From: Paractinoplanes polyasparticus
GTDB taxonomy: Bacteria; Actinomycetota; Actinomycetes; Mycobacteriales; Micromonosporaceae
Length of the DNA: 64,000 nt
Assembly: GCF_019710575.1 (NCBI RefSeq)
Contig: NZ_JAHWFK010000057.1
Span: 1 to 64,000 of the forward strand
Direction of reading: 5' to 3'
The notes under the pieces were generated by a model, which made no database searches, was not told the origin of the DNA, and saw only the letters and a program-made list of their open reading frames with translations. Below, one piece after another: positions 18,092 to 26,591 of this stretch (position 1 is the first letter of the stretch; each line of letters opens with the position of its first letter). The translations under genes were made by a program, and so were the position numbers.

Positions 18092-18733
18092 TCAGCCGGC
18101 GGCGCCTTCGATCTCGTCGGTCAGGTCGAGAATGTCAGCGACGGCGTCCAGCACGGTGACCTCCACCAAGGCGCCGTCGCGGCCGTGCCGGCGGCGATAT
18201 TCGTCGTAGGGGTAATCGGCGATCGGCAGCCAGGATCGGTGCCCACGCATGGGATGGTTTTTCTGCGTCACTGCCCCGGAGTTGAGCCGGCAGAGTTCGA
18301 TTCGTGGGCCGTGCCGCTCGACGAGGGCGCGGGTGTCGACGTGGAGGACGACTTGGTCCTCGGTGCGGTACTCCTTCGCTCGGCGGAGCCGGTCCAGTCG
18401 CTCGGGGCTGGCCCAGAAGAAGACCCGGGAATTGATCGCGGCCAAGTATTCAGCCAGCGAGGAGTCGCGATCGATCTTCTCCGCGAGGAATTTCATCGGC
18501 TTCTGATCGCGGATCACGGCCGGCGGCATGCCGGGTGCGCGCAGGACGGTCGATCGCCGGCGGGGTGCGCGCAGGAGTCGGTCACGCTCGGCGGCGTCGA
18601 GGCCGAACAGGTCGATCAGTCGCTGTGTGGACAGCAGGCCGTGCCGCTGCACCGACGGCCATGCGGTCGCCGACATCGTGTGGAAGACCCGCGGATGGCG
18701 CGCGATCAGTTGCTCGACTTCCATGCCGGCCAT
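18092..18733 (-). CDS. DUF7002-like protein
   Basis: The 213-residue protein reads RVFHTMSATAWPSVQRHGLLST near its start, then VIRDQKPM, SRVFFWASPERLDRLRRAKEYRT, VLHVDTRALVERHGPRIELC, LNSGAVTQ, LPIADYPYDEY and ALVEVTVLDAVADI. This is the full order of DUF7002 proteins, whose fold resembles ART/RES-type NAD-binding proteins, though I cannot show a catalytic triad. A second in-frame ATG nine bases in is an equally good start. No operon partner is visible. Confidence 0.75.
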   Translation of the reverse strand: MAGMEVEQLIARHPRVFHTMSATAWPSVQRHGLLSTQRLIDLFGLDAAERDRLLRAPRRRSTVLRAPGMPPAVIRDQKPMKFLAEKIDRDSSLAEYLAAINSRVFFWASPERLDRLRRAKEYRTEDQVVLHVDTRALVERHGPRIELCRLNSGAVTQKNHPMRGHRSWLPIADYPYDEYRRRHGRDGALVEVTVLDAVADILDLTDEIEGAAG

Positions 18734-19317
18734 GATGCCGGAAGCCCGCCCGTGCGGGCCACACGGGGAACGCCGACACCGAGGTCGCGTTCACGACGGA
18801 CCGCACGTCCCGGCGGAGAGAAACAGGGCCGTCGGCGCCTCGCCCGCAGCACCGCCGACCTGGAGACTGCCGTCGTCGCCGCTCAGGTCTAAGCGGACGT
18901 TTGCAACGCCCGCGACAGCGGCGCCGACGGGACACGGACCTTCTTTCCTGAACGGCAACCGGATCAACGGCTCGCTCCAAAAACTGATCACCGCCGTGGA
19001 ACGGGCGGCCGGTCCCCCGGCTGGGCCAAGACCGACCGGCTGACCGCATCGCGCCCCCCGATCGCTGCGGCCACCCGGGAGCGGTGAGGCCGCCGCACCG
19101 TCGGGAAAACGGCATCCCGGCTTCCGGCGTAGGGCAACGTGTCTTGTCCGGGTTGCGACCCGACAACTGGAACAACGTCATGGTGGACGACGTCATTCAA
19201 GTCCTCAGCCGCGTGCCCGCGCCCCGCACGGATCTCACCGACATCGACGTTCACGACCCGCACTTGAGCTGGAACCAAATGCTCCCGAAAATGCGCACAG
19301 CGTCCGGTACGGGCCGG
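18734..19317. other. intergenic or decayed region
   Basis: A plus-strand frame from about 19180 reads MVDDVIQVLSRVPAPRTDLT, DIDVHDPHLSWNQML, which is protein-like at its start but runs on antisense to the TetR gene. No family is recognised, and there is no ribosome-binding site. The rest contains nothing I can support. Confidence 0.3.
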
Positions 19318-19905
19318 TCACTCCGCCGCTCGACATACTCTGAGCGCGCTTTCCCGAAATGCCACGCGGGCTTGGTCCTGCGTCATCCGGCCGGCGATGA
19401 CCTCCTGACCTGCGGCGTGGCCGAGGCCGATGATCGCCGCGAGGTACCAGGTGGTGGTCATCGCGCGGTCGAACTCGCCATGTTGGCGCCCCCGCTCGAG
19501 GAGCCTGATCAGTCCGCCCGTTATCGGTTCGTGGCGCTCCTGCTCGTCGCCGTCCGGCACCACAATCGCCGGCGTGAGCAACACCGGGTAGCGCTCCACC
19601 AGCGACCAGCTTGCGTCGACCCAACGTCCCAGCGCTTCGGCGGCGCTGCCGCTGTCGAGATCGAGGTCGCCGAGCCCGCGAGCGACCTCAGCGGTGATGT
19701 GCCGCGTCACCGCGCGCAGCAACGCGTCGCGGGAGGAGTAGTGCGCGTAGATCGTCTGGCGGGAGACGCCGGCGGCCGCGGCGATCTCGTCCATCGACGC
19801 GTCGGGCTGCCGGCCCAGCAGCGCGACAGCGGCGTCCAGCACTGCGGCGACGCTACGCCGCGCGTCGGCACGCTGCCGCCGCCTCGGCTCCTGTAGTTCA
19901 GACAC
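19318..19905 (-). CDS. TetR-family transcriptional regulator
   Basis: The protein has an N-terminal TetR helix-turn-helix: AVLDAAVALLGRQPDASMDEIAAAAGVSRQTIYAHYSSRDALLRAV (in two runs, about residues 22-67), followed by an all-helical ligand-binding domain. It diverges from a SnoaL-like gene, with a perfect inverted repeat in the gap. I chose GTG at 19905. A TTG at 19914 would start within the operator itself. With a -10-like TAAATT at 19914-19919 (read on the minus strand) the transcript would begin at or near this GTG, so the mRNA may be leaderless. Confidence 0.88.
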   Translation of the reverse strand: MSELQEPRRRQRADARRSVAAVLDAAVALLGRQPDASMDEIAAAAGVSRQTIYAHYSSRDALLRAVTRHITAEVARGLGDLDLDSGSAAEALGRWVDASWSLVERYPVLLTPAIVVPDGDEQERHEPITGGLIRLLERGRQHGEFDRAMTTTWYLAAIIGLGHAAGQEVIAGRMTQDQARVAFRESALRVCRAAE

Positions 19906-19908
19906 GGT

Positions 19909-19941
19909 TGTCAAATTTACCGGAGGGCTCTAAATTTGACA
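19909..19941. promoter_or_regulatory. TetR operator overlapping divergent promoters
   Basis: TGTCAAATTTA (19909-19919) and TAAATTTGACA (19931-19941) form a perfect 11-base inverted repeat with an 11-base spacer. On the plus strand TTGTCA (19908-19913) and TAAATT (19931-19936) are 17 bases apart, so the same bases supply -35 and -10 elements for the SnoaL-like gene; the minus strand gives an equivalent promoter for the TetR gene. Binding of the adjacent TetR protein here would silence both genes. Confidence 0.7.
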
Positions 19942-19979
19942 GAACTGTCAGAGCTACGTCGCCCGATGGGGAACTGGGC

Positions 19980-20351
19980 ATGAATGTCACCGTCGCCACC
20001 TACCTCACCCGATATCCGCAAGAAGTCACCTTCGGCGAGCACGACGCAGCAACGGTATTCGACCGCTACCACACGCCGGACTTCGTCATGTGCAACAACG
20101 GCGTCCCGCTCGACCGGGACAAGTTGCTCGCGCACGTGCGGCCGGCCCGTAAGCGTGCCAAGAGCGTTCGCGTCGAGGTGCACGAGACTCTCAGCACGGC
20201 CGACCGGGTAGCCGCGCGGTACACCCTGACCGCGGAGATGGCCACAGGAAACACGATCACCACCGAGATCTACATGTTCGGCCGGCTCTCGGCGGACGGA
20301 CGACTCCAGCACATCGACCAGATCACCCGCGACGTGCCGTCACCACGATGA
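19980..20351 (+). CDS. SnoaL/NTF2-like protein
   Basis: The 123-residue protein reads TFGEHDAATVFDRYHTPDFVMCNNGVPLDRDKLLAHV, typical of the cone-shaped SnoaL/NTF2 fold, then VHETLSTADRVAARYTLTAEMATG and GRLQHIDQITRDV. Such proteins are small isomerases, dehydratases or detoxifying accessory proteins; the reaction cannot be read. ATG at 19980 is 38 bases after the -10-like element of the shared operator. It is probably the main target of the divergent TetR regulator. Confidence 0.8.
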   Translation: MNVTVATYLTRYPQEVTFGEHDAATVFDRYHTPDFVMCNNGVPLDRDKLLAHVRPARKRAKSVRVEVHETLSTADRVAARYTLTAEMATGNTITTEIYMFGRLSADGRLQHIDQITRDVPSPR

Positions 20352-20393
20352 CCCGGCTGCTGCCGTCACCGGTCGGGCCGTCACTGCCGGCCT

Positions 20394-20644
20394 CGCGCCG
20401 AGCCCGAGCGTGAACAGTTCCATCACCTCGCGGGCCAGGTTCTCGTTGGGCGCCTTCCGGGTGTTCTTCTGCCCGTCCAGCCAGATGATCAGGGCGGGGT
20501 CACGCAGCATCGCCCGGACGAGCGGTCCGGTGTCACCGGTGCCGTAACGCCGGAACGTCGCCTGCTGGGCGAGCATCAGGTGGGCCGAGCGCACCTTGCG
20601 GACGCTGGTCGCCCAGTGCCCGTGCCAGAAGAACATGAGCTTCT
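20394..20644 (-). pseudogene. DUF1800-family fragment
   Basis: The frame reads MFFWHGHWATSVRKV, LMLAQQATFRRYGTGDTGPL, LRDPALIIWLDGQKNTRKAPN and ENLAREVMELFTLGLG. These are the central motifs of DUF1800 proteins, which are normally 400-500 residues. Only about 83 residues remain, and both ends are cut. Its upstream side is joined directly to the integrase fragment at about 20644, so a deletion fused the two. Confidence 0.7.
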
Positions 20645-21294
20645 CGGGTCGTCAGCGGCCGGCCGTTGCGGTAACGCAACATCTGATCTTCTGGCTGGTG
20701 GGCGCCGCGGGTCTGGGCGTGGTCGAGCAAGTAGTCGGCGAGGTCGAGGCTGACCGGCTGCCAGCGCAGTGTTCCGCCTTTCTCACGGAGCCGGATCAGG
20801 GCGCATACAGCGTCGAGGTCGCACAGGCGCAGGGCGAGGGCGCCGCCGCGCCGGCACGCGGTCTCGGTGTGCAGGCGCAGCAGCAGCGCGTCCAAGGCGG
20901 TGTCGTTGCCGCTGGTGCGGACCACCGTGTGGATCTCGGCCAGCTTCGAGGCGGTGAGGGCGCGGCGGGGGCTGGGCAGCCGGCGGGGTTTGGCGACGCG
21001 GTGCGCGGGGCTGGCCTCGGCGGGCAGGTAGCCGTCGGCGATGGCCCGGTTGAAGAGCGCGCGGGCGGCCGCGACGGCATCTTCGCCGGCGTGCCGGCCA
21101 CCGCGGCCGTTACGCCGGGGTACCGCGCGGGCGGCGTCGTGTTTGAAGGCTTCGACGTCGGTGGCCCGGATGTCGTCCAGGGGCCGGTCGCCCCAGACGG
21201 CGGCCATCCGTCGCCAGTGGTTGCCGTAGGTGCGGTGGGCGCCCGGACCGGCGGCGGCTTCGACCCGGGCCACATATTCAATGACAGTCGGCAT
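20645..21294 (-). pseudogene. tyrosine recombinase, C-terminally truncated
   Basis: From ATG 21294 the frame has an N-terminal SAM-like core-binding domain (GAHRTYGNHWRRMAAVWGDRPLDDI) and the first half of the catalytic domain (LHTETACRRGGALALRLCDLD, with the first catalytic Arg; DQMLRYRNGRPLTTR). The HxxR motif and catalytic Tyr are absent because the frame is cut at about 20644 by the DUF1800 fragment. It marks a former integrated element together with the AbrB-like remnant upstream. Confidence 0.7.
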
Positions 21295-21387
21295 GCGGGC
21301 GGTGCGGCGGGCGGCGTCGAACTCGGCGGCGCTGACGCCCAGCGGCCAGGGCCCGGCCGATCCGGTCGACGCGGTTCGGGTCGGCGG

Positions 21388-21850
21388 TCATGGTTGATCG
21401 GCGCCCGTGGCGAGGTAGTGGGCGGCGAGCAGGCCGGTGAGCAAGGCCGGCGGGTGCACGATCAGCACCTGCCGGCGGGGCACGGCGACGATCGCAACGC
21501 GGGTGTCGCGGTGCAGTCCGGCGCTGGTCCGGGCCGGGGCCGGCACGGCGATCTCGCCGCGAGTGCCGACAGCAAACTGGCCGGCGGATACGGCGGTGAA
21601 CTGCACGACCTGCTCGGCCACCTCAAGGCGGAGTGACTGGTGAGGCGTCTAGTGCAGGGCGGCCATGACGGTGCGGCTGGTGAACCGGCCGGAGGCGTCC
21701 AGGCGGGCCAGGTCCAGCACCAGCAGCTCACCGTCCGCGGGCGGTTGCGGTGCCCGGACAGCCGGGGTGAGCAGTGGGACGATCGGGCGGGACCGCCGGC
21801 GCGCGGGCGGGATCAGCGCCTCGACCGCGAGTTCGAGGCGACCTCGGGAA
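21388..21850 (-). pseudogene. AbrB/SpoVT-like regulator with in-frame stop
   Basis: Reading on the minus strand the frame gives LELAVEALIPPARRRSRPIV, LLVLDLARLDASGRFTSRTV, MAALH, then a TAG (complement of 21649-21651), then in the same frame SLRLEVAEQVVQFTAVSAGQ and VPAPARTSAGLHRDTRVAI, VLIVHPPALL. The two halves match the typical double-domain AbrB-like proteins found next to integrases in actinobacterial elements. A single nonsense codon splits an otherwise continuous frame, so the loss looks recent. No ATG is obvious at its upstream end. Confidence 0.55.
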
Positions 21851-22234
21851 TCTGACGGGGCCTACCCGTTCATGTCCTTCACAGTCGGCACCGCAGGCGC
21901 ACAACTGAGGGGCAAGCGGAAGGTCAGATCGCCCGGTGGGCCTCACGGTTTCGGTCATTACCGGCGGGTGACACCAATTAGGCCGCGTCCCGCCTGCGCC
22001 GAATCTTGGTGGGATTCCACCAAGATCGGTGTCCGGAGGGGGACATGAATCCCCATGCACCTGACTCCCGAGGACCGGACGCGGCGAATTGTCCGTTCCA
22101 GCCTCCACCGATCGCACCAGCGGATACCCATTGGTGGGTGAGCATGTAGGAGGTGAGCACTGGCATGCAGTAGACGCCCCATTCTCGCGCTGTATCGGAC
22201 TTGGAGCCGATGCAGGCGTGAACGCGAGAGTGAG
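21851..22234. other. no gene recognised
   Basis: This gap between the AbrB-like remnant and the sigma-factor fragment contains no frame I can name. If the sigma fragment was once full length, its region 2 should lie here in the plus direction; I do not see it in any frame. Confidence 0.35.
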
Positions 22235-22486
22235 ATGCGTACCGCGCCGCGCGATGCCTGGGTCCAGACGTTCGACGCCAATGAAGACGTAGACAAGGTC
22301 CTCTACCTGCTTGAGGAATTGCCGCCGGCTCAGCGCGAGGTGCTCGTCATGGCCGAAGAGGGGATCCCCGACAAGGAAATCGCCGCGATCATTGGAAAGA
22401 AGGAGGCGACGGTGCGCTCCACCCTGCGGCATGCCCGCGAGAAGGTGACGAACGCGCTGAACCTTAAACGACCAGGAAGGAGGTAA
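22235..22486 (+). CDS. sigma-70 region-4-like protein, truncated
   Basis: The 83-residue protein reads VDKVLYLLEELPPAQREVLV, MAEEGIPDKEIAAIIGKKEATVRSTLRHAREKV (in two runs). This is region 4 of an extracytoplasmic-function sigma factor, including the -35-recognising helix-turn-helix. Region 2, which binds the -10 element and core polymerase, is missing. It could be a truncated remnant or a small regulator using only the DNA-binding part. Its stop lies within the strong ribosome-binding site of the next small gene. Confidence 0.65.
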   Translation: MRTAPRDAWVQTFDANEDVDKVLYLLEELPPAQREVLVMAEEGIPDKEIAAIIGKKEATVRSTLRHAREKVTNALNLKRPGRR

Positions 22487-22489
22487 ACC

Positions 22490-22654
22490 ATGGACCGTTA
22501 TACGGACCTTGACCGTCTGATGGACCGTGCGTCCAAGGCCGCCCTCGAGTCCCTGGACGCCAAGGTCGACGTCCAGCAGCGGCTCCGCCAGCTGTTCGAA
22601 CGGGCCGGCTTGGACCCTGAGCGGGCCGACATCCAGCGACCCGGCTCCATCTGA
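22490..22654 (+). CDS. small coupled protein after the sigma fragment, 54 residues
   Basis: ATG at 22490 is preceded by GGAAGGAGGT, the best ribosome-binding site in this part of the window, and it lies 3 bases after the sigma-fragment stop. The product begins MDRYTDLDRLMDRASKAALE and continues with SLDAKVDVQQRLRQLFERAG. It is charged and helical, without a known domain. Tight coupling suggests it works with the sigma-like protein, perhaps as an antagonist; this is inference. Confidence 0.6.
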   Translation: MDRYTDLDRLMDRASKAALESLDAKVDVQQRLRQLFERAGLDPERADIQRPGSI

Positions 22655-22809
22655 CCTGCCTCGCCGAACTTCAGGCGTTACCGCCCAGCGCGAACCGCGA
22701 CCTGGTCCACGAGTACGCCGCTGTCGAAGACGAGGTTGAGGCGACCTTCCAGAACGGCACCAGCGCCCGGGCGATCAGTGCCGATGCTAACCGGCTGGGC
22801 CCGCGTCCG

Positions 22810-22848
22810 CGTGATGGCAACACCTGAGCTTGTGCCTTTGCCATCACG
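22810..22848. other. stem-loop with perfect 11-base arms
   Basis: CGTGATGGCAA (22810-22820) is exactly complementary to TTGCCATCACG (22838-22848), with a 17-base loop. No T-run follows, so it is not a textbook intrinsic terminator, but it could still end transcription of the sigma-fragment operon. It could also be an end remnant of a lost mobile element. Confidence 0.4.
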
Positions 22849-23272
22849 GGCGACTACGGGGGCAACCGCGCCGCGCCGCGCTACTCCGAACCCTATGACC
22901 TACCGGGCTCGTGAGGATCTCGGCCAGCCACGTCGACAGCTCGTCAGGCAAGAGTCTCAGCCGGATGGTGGCGGTGGGGTTCGTCGCCAGGTGAGGTTGA
23001 TCTTAAAGTTGGCGGTGGATCCGAGAGCAGCGATGAAGGCCGTCCCGGTCTGCGAGGTCAATTGGATGGCGAACTCGACGGTGACTTCATCCGGAGCGTG
23101 AGCCAGACCGGTGAGGTTAGCGAGCAGCGCGTCGGCGGCCGGCCCACGTTGCTGACGGCCTGGTCGAACGTTTCGGTCAGCCGCTGCGGGGTCTGGTCCT
23201 GGCGTTGTTCGCGCCAGCCGCGGGTGACGACCTCGCCAGCGTCGCCGGTATCGGTGCTATCGACTTGGACTA

Positions 23273-24468
23273 GTGCCCCGTCTTTGAACGTTGGCCGTGT
23301 AATCCGTCGGTTCTGGCGACGTTTCGGGCAGGCTGTCCCTGTCGCTGTTGTGTGGGAGGTGGTGCCGGGTGGGCCGACGCCCGGAAGTGTTCGTGCGAGC
23401 GCTGTCGATGGCCGAAGGTCAGCGGCTGCAGAAGATCACGCGGACCGCGAAACATCCGGTCAAGCTGCGGCGGGCGATCGTCGTTCTGATGTCGGCCCAG
23501 GGCCAGCCGGCACCTGACATCGCGCATCTGCTCAAGGCCACCGACGACTACGTCCGTGATGTGATCCACGCGTTCAACGAACGGGGGTTCGACGCGCTGG
23601 ACCCAAAATGGAGCGGGGGCACACCGAACAAGATCAGTGAACAGACCCGAGACTGGATCTGCGTGATCGCCCGGTGTGACCCCCGATTCCTGGGCCGGCC
23701 GTTCTCCGGCTGGTCGCTTTCCAAGCTGCGCGACTACCTGATCGAGGCCGGGCACGTCGAGACGATCAGCATCGAGACCGTCCGGCGGATCCTGCATGAA
23801 CGCGGCGTCACCTGGCAGACGTCGAAGACCTGGAAAGCCAGCAACGACCCCGACTTCACGTCGAAGATGCGAACGATCCTCGACCTCTACGACCACCCAC
23901 CGGCCGGCGGCCGGGTCGTCTGCGTCGACGAGTTCGGGCCGCTGAACCTGCAACCCCGGCCCGGCAAAGCCTGGAAACCGCAAGGCCAACCGGTCCGGCT
24001 CCGGGCGACCTACCACCGCGACGCAGGTGTCCGGCACATGATCGCCAGCCTCGACCTGGCCACCGGGAAGATCCACTACCGGATCCGGGATCGCAAACGC
24101 TCGGGCGAGTTCCTCGACTTCCTCAAAAGCCTGCGCCGCCGCTGGCCAGACCAGACACTGCACCTGATCCTGGACAACTTCTCCCCGCACAAACACCCCA
24201 CCGTCCGGGCCTGGTGCCAGGCCAACCAGGTTGAGCTGGTGTTCCTGCCGACCTACAGCTCCTGGCTGAACTGGATCGAAGCCGAGTTCGCCGCTCTGCG
24301 CTACTTCGCCCTCAACGGCACCGACCACCGCTCCCACGCTGAGCAAGACACCGCGATCGGTGACTACATCCGCTGGCACAACCAGCGCGCCCGACCAAAG
24401 ACCGGATACGCCACCAACTCAAAGATCCGCCACCCCGATTACCCATTCAAGGCCGCGTGACGAGGCAC
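23273..24468 (+). mobile_element. complete IS630-family insertion sequence
   Basis: The 1196-base element carries one transposase gene. Its left end reads GTGCCCCGTC and its right end GACGAGGCAC, an inverted repeat with 9 of 10 matches. TA flanks both sides (23271-23272 and 24469-24470), the target duplication expected for this family. It is intact and could still be mobile. Confidence 0.85.
23369..24460 (+). CDS. IS630-family transposase
   Basis: The protein (363 residues from GTG 23369) has an N-terminal helix-turn-helix region (VKLRRAIVVLMSAQGQPAPDIAHLL) and a DDE core: D187 in VVCVDEFGPL, D269 in LILDNFSPHKH and E304 in SWLNWIEAEF, giving DD(34)E spacing. This is complete for the family. 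GTG 23369 follows GGGAGG upstream at some distance; an ATG 21 bases earlier in frame gives the same domain. The gene ends 8 bases before the right inverted repeat. Confidence 0.92.
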   Translation: MGRRPEVFVRALSMAEGQRLQKITRTAKHPVKLRRAIVVLMSAQGQPAPDIAHLLKATDDYVRDVIHAFNERGFDALDPKWSGGTPNKISEQTRDWICVIARCDPRFLGRPFSGWSLSKLRDYLIEAGHVETISIETVRRILHERGVTWQTSKTWKASNDPDFTSKMRTILDLYDHPPAGGRVVCVDEFGPLNLQPRPGKAWKPQGQPVRLRATYHRDAGVRHMIASLDLATGKIHYRIRDRKRSGEFLDFLKSLRRRWPDQTLHLILDNFSPHKHPTVRAWCQANQVELVFLPTYSSWLNWIEAEFAALRYFALNGTDHRSHAEQDTAIGDYIRWHNQRARPKTGYATNSKIRHPDYPFKAA

Positions 24469-24523
24469 TAGCTGGCTCTGCCATCCACAGCGGGAACGCC
24501 TGATCGCTCGCCGCAACGGTCAT

Positions 24524-24834
24524 TGTCCCCGATCGACGGGGAACATGCGGCGGGTGCGACGGAGGAAGCCAGAATTGGCTTCCGCTACCACCATTTACTT
24601 GTTGAGGGCTTTTGTTGCGTGGAGATCCGACAAGGTCGCCGCAACCGGCAATACGGACGTCTAGGTCGACCGCGATGAGCGCTGAACGGGACTGCTGGCC
24701 GGGGTTGCAGATCCGCCGGCGATTAAGAGCCGAGCCAGAAGCCGAGTACCTATCGGGTGGGCGCCGCGCCGAGCTCGGTACGGATCACCCGCTGATGCGC
24801 GATGCTGTTGGCCTCCGCCGTTCATCGCCCAGGT
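24524..24834. other. no gene recognised
   Basis: About 310 bases between the broken CU044_2847-type gene and the AbiJ-like gene. It should hold the promoter region of the former, since that gene starts at 24523 on the minus strand, but no elements stand out. Confidence 0.35.
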
Positions 24835-26193
24835 TTAGAGGTGGTAGCTGTGGAACAGGTCGGCGAAAAAGGCGGCGAGCATTGGCCTGGCCCGCGCTTT
24901 GTCGCTCAGTTCAGCTGCACCGAAGCGAAAGACGTCGTAGCGGGCGAGCCTGAGGTCACGGTCGGCGTGCATGGTCGTGGCGTACACGGTGGGATCGGCG
25001 CGCGTGCCGGTCGCATAGTGCTGTTTGCCGTCGACTTCCAGCACGATGCGATGGCCGCGGGGCAGCAGCATGAGAAAGTCCATCCACAGGTTGGCCATCG
25101 CTTCGGCGCCGCGTTCTTTGAGCAGCAGCGGGTCCCAGTGCAGCCAGACCTCGGGCAGCAAGGCCGGCAGGTCGTAGACGCGGTCCCCGTGGATCTCGTG
25201 GTAGAGCTCGAACAGATGGTGCTGCGGGGGTGAGAAAGCGGGCAGGCTCCGGGTTAGCCGCTGCCACAGAGTCCGTTTCGCCTCGTCTGCGCCGAACCCC
25301 CGGGTTTCCTGCCACCAGGCTTCGAGGTCTCGCCAACGCAGTCCGTCGGCTGGAGCGATCCGCCGCTCGTACATGAGGATCCGATCGTCGCGGACGTTTT
25401 CGATCTTGTTCTCGAGCAGGTCGCTGATGCGTAAGTCCGGTTTTCCCACCGAGGCGAAGAACAGATTCTTGATGAGACCACTGTGCGCTCGGGTTTGCAT
25501 CAGATCGAAGACCGGGTAGCCGTCGCGTTCGCCGGTTTCGCTCAGCCGCAGCCCGGCTCGTTCCAGGTGCCGGTTGATCGACTCCGCGATGGTGTGCTGT
25601 GCGGGCTCGTCGAGTAGCACGTCCCCGGAAACGAGACCCTCAAGGAACCGGGCGAACCGCTTGTTGAGCGCGTCGAACGCGCCGAGCTTCTCGAACAGGT
25701 CCTCTGCCGTCCAGTCGCCCGGGTTGCGCCTCACGTGCTGGTCGATCTGCCCGCCGATACTCGTGTCGTTGGCGAACATTCCGCCGAATGGATCGACGCC
25801 CAGGTCCCACAGTTCGCTCAACATCTCCTTGAGGTGCTCGTAGCCGGGCAGGTACAGCTGCAGGTCGAGGTCGCGGGCGATCTCGCGGCGGAGGCGTTTA
25901 GGAATGTCGGGGGCTGGTTCGGCGGCCCACAGCGTGTCCTGCAGGGCGTTGCGGAGGTCCGGTCGCTCTCCGCGGTCGAGGATCTGCTGCGCGATCTCCG
26001 GAAGCCGGTGGTCGGGCGTGGCCGCGACGCTGGCGGCTGCCGTCTTCGACTTGGTGTCGCCCTCGGGCGGATCGGGCAGACCCACGCTGGCGAGTCCTTC
26101 GACAACGTCTTGGACACGACCGCTGTGAGCGATTCTGTCGGCGGCAACTTCGATCAGTCCGCGCAGCTTGTCCAGGTCATAGCTGCTCCCCAT
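24835..26193 (-). CDS. AbiJ-like protein with C-terminal PD-(D/E)xK-type nuclease domain
   Basis: The 452-residue protein has a first part with LPEIAQQILDRGERPDLRNA, LQDTLWA and an all-helical stretch that recalls the AbiJ N-terminal (AbiJ_NTD3) domain. A long middle part follows. The end reads WMDFLMLLPRGHRIVLEVDG, KQHYA (about 370-392) and LRLARYDVFRFGAAEL. The D...E-x-D-G-K-Q-H arrangement and the following YDVFRFG strand are typical of restriction-endonuclease-like nucleases. AbiJ proteins belong to abortive phage defence. It lies in a region full of broken mobile genes, as defence genes often do. Family placement is by motif memory and should be checked. Confidence 0.65.
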   Translation of the reverse strand: MGSSYDLDKLRGLIEVAADRIAHSGRVQDVVEGLASVGLPDPPEGDTKSKTAAASVAATPDHRLPEIAQQILDRGERPDLRNALQDTLWAAEPAPDIPKRLRREIARDLDLQLYLPGYEHLKEMLSELWDLGVDPFGGMFANDTSIGGQIDQHVRRNPGDWTAEDLFEKLGAFDALNKRFARFLEGLVSGDVLLDEPAQHTIAESINRHLERAGLRLSETGERDGYPVFDLMQTRAHSGLIKNLFFASVGKPDLRISDLLENKIENVRDDRILMYERRIAPADGLRWRDLEAWWQETRGFGADEAKRTLWQRLTRSLPAFSPPQHHLFELYHEIHGDRVYDLPALLPEVWLHWDPLLLKERGAEAMANLWMDFLMLLPRGHRIVLEVDGKQHYATGTRADPTVYATTMHADRDLRLARYDVFRFGAAELSDKARARPMLAAFFADLFHSYHL

Positions 26194-26591
26194 CGGACAA
26201 TCCTGCCAGAGGGAGACGCGACGACCGCCGCACTCCTTTTATCGACGGTATTCGGGGCGGCCAGGCTCGGCGACTCCATCGCCGCCTACTCGCCGCCCGG
26301 CTGCCGGTGCTCGCCAGCGCCCTGCACCGAGGACTCGACCGGGCGTTAGCCACCAAGAACGTCCTTCTACCCGACACGGTGCTGCAGAAGCCGTCCAGGT
26401 CGCTCCTCTATCGGACCATCGAGAAATGGCGGCTCGCGACCCGATTCGACGACCTCGTCCGCGACCTGAGCCGGGCGCTGTGGCGGCTGGCCGACCCCGA
26501 GACTTGGGACCTGCGAGTTCGTGTAGGTAGCCCCTAGATCACGGCTGGTAGCCTCGCCTGCAGACTGGGCCGAGATCGACCGGGGAATCGA
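26194..26591. other. upstream region of two divergent genes, with a short frame
   Basis: A plus-strand frame at 26307-26537 (TTG start) reads KPSRSLLYRTIEKWRLATRF, DDLVRDLSRALWRLADPETW. It is protein-like but has no ribosome-binding site or family, and might be the end of a lost gene. The gap must contain the promoters of the AbiJ-like gene and of the 26592 gene. Confidence 0.35.

Larger units (their letters stand above)
22957..24523 (-). pseudogene. CU044_2847-family gene broken by an IS element and frameshifts
   Basis: From ATG 24523 the minus strand starts MTVAASDQAFPLWMAE, is interrupted by the IS630 element, and resumes at 23272 with QLVQVDSTDTGDAGEVVTRG, TETFDQAVSNV. After a frame change near 23130 it continues ADALLANLTGLAHAPDEVTV and EFAIQLTSQTGTAFIAALGS, TANFKINLTWRR, then a stop at 22957. 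This is the order of CU044_2847 proteins, which co-occur with trypsin-like or other effector domains. Besides the insertion there is a frame change near the start and another near 23130, so the gene was probably dead before or soon after the IS arrived. No partner protease is visible nearby. Confidence 0.6.
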
